A DNA stretch of 64,000 nucleotides from Halotalea alkalilenta (GTDB lineage: Bacteria > Pseudomonadota > Gammaproteobacteria > Pseudomonadales > Halomonadaceae): the NCBI RefSeq assembly GCF_001648175.1, contig NZ_CP015243.1, positions 1,240,001 to 1,304,000 on the forward strand, in the 5' to 3' direction. Each line of letters starts with the position of its first letter. Within the stretch, counting starts at the first letter, position 1. Shown here in pieces: positions 61,047 to 64,000 of the stretch. The position numbers and the translations under genes are program-made. The notes under the pieces were generated by a model. It made no database searches. It saw only the letters and a list, made by a program, of their open reading frames with translations, and was not told where the DNA came from.

Positions 61047-62285
61047 CTCGTCCGAGCGAGCCTGCGCGCGACCCCGACGAGTGAATGGACGGCACCCTTG
61101 ATTGATTGGTTGAAACGGAACTGGTTCGGCAACCTGCGCCGGGACGTACTGGCGGGGCTGGTGGTGGCGCTGGCGCTCATTCCTGAGTCGCTGGCGTTCT
61201 CGGCAATTGCCGGGGTCGATCCCAAGGTGGCGCTCTACGCCTCGTTCACCATGGCGGTGACGATCTCGATCGCGGGTGGCCGCCCCGCGATGATCTCGGC
61301 CGCGACCGGGGCGATGGCGCTGCTGATGGTCGGGCTGGTGCGCGATCACGGCCTTCAGTATCTGTTCGCCGCGGGGATTCTGACCGGTGTGCTGCAATTC
61401 ATCGCCGGGGTGTTGAGGATCGGTGACCTGATGCGCTTCGTCACTGCGCCGGTGGTAGGGGGATTTCTCAACGCGCTGGGGGTGATGGTCTTGCTCGCTC
61501 AGCTGCCTGAGTTCTATCGCGCCGGCTGGTCCGGCTTCTGGCCGGTGCTGGCGATCGTCGTCGCGGGGCTTTTGATCATCTACCTGTTTCCACGCCTGAC
61601 CCGAGCCATTCCGTCGCCGATGGTGTGCATCGTGCTGCTGACCCTGGTGTCGGTGTGGTGGGGGCTGGAGCTGCACCGGGTTGGCGATATCGGCGCCCTG
61701 CCCGACGACCTGCCGAGCTTTTTGATCCCCGATGTTCCTTGGAACCTGGAGACGCTTTCGATCATCCTGCCCTATTCGGCGACCATGGCGCTGGTCGGGC
61801 TGATGGAGTCGCTGATGACCGCGGAGGTGGTCGATGAGATGACCAATACCGAGAGCGACAAGAACCGCGAGTGTCGCGGCCAGGGCATCGCCAATCTGGT
61901 CACCGGGCTGTTCGGTGGCATGGCGGGCTGCGGGATGATCGGCCAGACGGTGATCAACGTGAGATCGGGCGGCTATACCCGGCTCTCGACCATGACCGCC
62001 GGGTTGGGTTTGCTGGTGCTGGTGGTGTTCTTCGGTGACTGGGCGGCGCTGATCCCGATGGCGGCGCTGGTGGCGGTAATGATCATGGTCGCGCTGACCA
62101 CGATCAACTGGGCTTCGGTACACGACATGCGCCGCCAGCCCCCCGGCGCCAGCCTGGTGATGTTGACCACCATGGGCATCGTGCTCGCCACCCACAACCT
62201 CGCGCTCGGTGTGATCGCCGGTGTGTCGCTGACGTTCTGCCTCAAGCGCTGCGGCGTGCGGGCGGTGAACGGGGAAAATCCCTGA
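61044..62285 (+). CDS. SulP-family inorganic anion transporter lacking a STAS domain
   Basis: A SulP/SLC26 transporter of up to 413 residues with about 10-12 hydrophobic segments. The family motif LAGLVVALALIPESLAFSAIAGVDP lies near the start and LVGLMESLMTAE in the middle. The chain ends just after the last helix (KRCGVRAVNGENP), so the cytoplasmic STAS domain usual in the family is missing. The substrate could be sulfate, bicarbonate or a dicarboxylate. The start is uncertain: ATG 61044 lies in a hairpin, and TTG 61098 (LIDWLKRNW) is an alternative. Confidence 0.82.
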   Translation: MLVRASLRATPTSEWTAPLIDWLKRNWFGNLRRDVLAGLVVALALIPESLAFSAIAGVDPKVALYASFTMAVTISIAGGRPAMISAATGAMALLMVGLVRDHGLQYLFAAGILTGVLQFIAGVLRIGDLMRFVTAPVVGGFLNALGVMVLLAQLPEFYRAGWSGFWPVLAIVVAGLLIIYLFPRLTRAIPSPMVCIVLLTLVSVWWGLELHRVGDIGALPDDLPSFLIPDVPWNLETLSIILPYSATMALVGLMESLMTAEVVDEMTNTESDKNRECRGQGIANLVTGLFGGMAGCGMIGQTVINVRSGGYTRLSTMTAGLGLLVLVVFFGDWAALIPMAALVAVMIMVALTTINWASVHDMRRQPPGASLVMLTTMGIVLATHNLALGVIAGVSLTFCLKRCGVRAVNGENP

Positions 62286-62303
62286 CCCGCACGGTGGATC
62301 GCC

Positions 62304-63137
62304 TCAGAACATCCGGCGCTCTAGGCCGAGCATCTCGATCACCTTGGTCGAGATCTCTTCTACCGAGTGGTTGGTGGTGTTCAGGTGCGGAATGCCATGG
62401 CGGCGGTAGAGCGCCTCGACCTCGGTGATCTCCAGCCGGCATTGGCGCAGCGAGGCGTAGAGGCTGCCGCTGCGGCGCTCCTCGCGGATCACCGCCAGGC
62501 GCTCGGGATCGATGGTCAGTCCGAACAGCTTGTCATGGTGGGGGCGAAGGCCGGGTGGCAGGGCCAGCACGTCCATGTCGTCGGCGATGAAGGGGTAGTT
62601 CACCGCGCGGATGCCGAACTGCATCGCCAGATATAGGCTGGTCGGGGTCTTGCCGCAGCGTGATACCCCGAGCAGGATCGCCTCAGCCTGGTCGAGCTGG
62701 CGCAGCGACATGCCGTCGTCGTGGGCAAGGGTGTAGTCGATCGCGGCTATCCGCGCGTCGTAGCGCTCGAAATTGTGCTTGGTCAGGCCGTGGGTGCGCC
62801 TGAGGGTCGACTGCGGAGGCACGCCGAGCTCTTCCTGCAGCGGCGAGACCAGGGCGGCGAGGATATCCTGGCAGAAGCCTTGGCTCGCGACGATCTGCTC
62901 ACGTACCTCCGCGGCGACGATCGAGTAGAACACCAGCGGCCGGCGTCCGCTGCGAGCGTAGATCTCATCGATCCGGGTGCGGATCTCCCGCGCTCGCTCG
63001 ACCGTTTCGACGAAAGGCAGGATGTGCTGGGTCAGGCTGACCGGGTACTGCGACAGTACCGCATGGCCGATCGCCTCGGCGGTGATCGCAGTGCCGTCGG
63101 AGACGTAGAACACCACGCGAGTGACTTGATTTTCCAT
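62304..63137 (-). CDS. ppsR: PEP synthase regulatory protein (kinase/pyrophosphorylase)
   Basis: A 277-residue DUF299 protein, the E. coli PpsR length. It inactivates PEP synthase by ADP-dependent phosphorylation of a threonine next to the catalytic His, and reactivates it by phosphate-dependent removal. The P-loop [17 protein letters not shown], the start [23 protein letters not shown] and the [17 protein letters not shown] end are diagnostic. It is divergent from its target ppsA. Only 18 bp separate it from the convergent SulP gene. Confidence 0.96.
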   Translation of the reverse strand: MENQVTRVVFYVSDGTAITAEAIGHAVLSQYPVSLTQHILPFVETVERAREIRTRIDEIYARSGRRPLVFYSIVAAEVREQIVASQGFCQDILAALVSPLQEELGVPPQSTLRRTHGLTKHNFERYDARIAAIDYTLAHDDGMSLRQLDQAEAILLGVSRCGKTPTSLYLAMQFGIRAVNYPFIADDMDVLALPPGLRPHHDKLFGLTIDPERLAVIREERRSGSLYASLRQCRLEITEVEALYRRHGIPHLNTTNHSVEEISTKVIEMLGLERRMF

Positions 63138-63323
63138 GACTGTTTCCCATTCGTTCCCTGCGCCTTGCGTCGTACGAGCGTGCCCGACGGCGCGCGGGCG
63201 ATATGCCACGGGCAACGGTTAAAGTGACTGATTCGAATATAGTTGTCCAATCATCCGCGTGATGTGAATGGCGAAAAGGAATATTCTGGCTGAAAATTAA
63301 AATATGTTTTCTTGAGGATGGGC

Positions 63324-63332
63324 TGTGATAAT
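63324..63332 (+). promoter_or_regulatory. Possible extended -10 element for ppsA
   Basis: TGTGATAAT fits an extended -10 (TGn plus GATAAT), 88 nt before the ppsA start in the A+T-rich divergent spacer with ppsR. No good -35 was seen, which extended -10 promoters can tolerate. Confidence 0.3.
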
Positions 63333-63420
63333 CTCGGCTCGGCTTTAATCATGCGTAATTGACTTACAAGAAAGTTGGAAAACTCTGTATCTTTTTGATT
63401 TTAAAGAGAGGTGTAGGATC

Positions 63421-64000
63421 ATGTCCAACGTCGTGGGCGAGGTCGAAAATGTTCTCTGGTATCACCAGATTGGCATGGATGATGTCGAGTCGGTGGGCGG
63501 AAAGAATGCCTCTTTGGGTGAGATGATTACTAATCTTACGGACTTGGGAGTTACCGTTCCGGACGGATTCGCCACTACAGCGCATGCTTTTAATGAATTC
63601 CTGGATCAAAGTGGCGTAAATAAACGTATATATGAGCGTCTCGATGCAATCGACATCGACGATACCCAGGCGCTGGCCGCTGCGGGCCGGGAGATTCGTC
63701 GCTGGGTGCTCGAGACGCCGTTCCAGCCCGGGCTCGATCGGGCCATCCGCGAAGCCTTCGAGCAGCTCTCGGACGGCGACGCCGAAGTCTCCTTCGCGGT
63801 GCGTTCGTCCGCTACCGCCGAGGACATGCCGGACGCCTCCTTCGCCGGCCAGCAGGAGACCTTCCTCAACGTACAGGGGATCGATGCGATCATGGAGGCG
63901 GTCAAGCACGTCTTCGCATCGCTTTTCAACGACCGCGCGATCTCCTACCGCGTCCACCAGGGCTACGACCATCGCGGCGTCGCGCTATCCGCCGGGGTCC
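63421..64000 (+). CDS. ppsA: Phosphoenolpyruvate synthase, 5' part
   Basis: The first 193 codons of PEP synthase (full length about 790); the frame runs off the window end. It makes PEP from pyruvate and ATP for gluconeogenesis. The visible N-terminal nucleotide-binding domain has [61 protein letters not shown] and [15 protein letters not shown], all standard. AGAGG and AGGA lie before the ATG. The first ~250 bp of the gene is less GC-rich than the rest. Its regulator PpsR is divergent. Confidence 0.96.
   Translation, partial: MSNVVGEVENVLWYHQIGMDDVESVGGKNASLGEMITNLTDLGVTVPDGFATTAHAFNEFLDQSGVNKRIYERLDAIDIDDTQALAAAGREIRRWVLETPFQPGLDRAIREAFEQLSDGDAEVSFAVRSSATAEDMPDASFAGQQETFLNVQGIDAIMEAVKHVFASLFNDRAISYRVHQGYDHRGVALSAGV

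Overview
The window looks like a chromosomal segment from a high-GC gammaproteobacterium, most like the Halomonadaceae/Pseudomonas side of the class. This rests on the gene order (mrcA/ponA, pilMNOPQ, aroK, aroB, gltB, gltD; divergent ppsR/ppsA) and on protein character, not on a database search. No rRNA, tRNA, CRISPR array or prophage was seen.

Region 1 (1-3117): the 3' end of an esterase gene, then an array of GC-rich intergenic repeats of about 210 bp. An intact IS110-family insertion sequence (about 575-2235) interrupts it. Because neighbouring units preserve the empty site, the ends of the element can be read to within 3 nt. Its left non-coding end contains short stretches matching the target and the element's own ends, as expected of a bridge RNA. 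A second array of the same repeat family lies at 32.55-32.86 kb, and both arrays sit between convergent genes.

Region 2 (3118-22323): an outer-membrane DUF481 protein, penicillin-binding protein 1A, the divergent pilMNOPQ operon running into aroK and aroB, a CitMHS-type transporter, glutamate synthase gltB/gltD, a strong bidirectional terminator and a dicarboxylate/glutamate symporter.

Region 3 (22.4-40.4 kb): a mosaic of short units. These are a PACE-type drug-efflux gene with a divergent LysR regulator, a ferredoxin/rubredoxin-reductase-like flavoprotein, an NCS2 permease, two separate ChaC-type gamma-glutamylcyclotransferases, a gamma-glutamyltransferase, ahpC/ahpF, an oxaloacetate decarboxylase-like enzyme, an SfnB/DszC-like flavoprotein, ghrA, fadL with a PsrA-like operator, and ilvE. 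Glutathione turnover and peroxide defence are concentrated between 26.7 and 37.2 kb.

Region 4 (40.7-52 kb): a permease / aldehyde dehydrogenase / omega-aminotransferase set for amine or GABA-type catabolism, a universal stress protein, a second DUF481 gene frameshifted in a C/G homopolymer, an MFS exporter and several small or hypothetical proteins.

Region 5 (51.9-60.8 kb): a hexuronate/aldonate catabolic operon. A divergent GntR/FadR-type repressor faces four palindromes, then come ManD (enolase superfamily), a complete TRAP transporter, an Ldh2-family dehydrogenase, UxuB and UxuA. Two unrelated D-mannonate dehydratases therefore share one operon, and no uronate isomerase is present in the window. 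The window closes with a STAS-less SulP transporter, ppsR and the start of ppsA.
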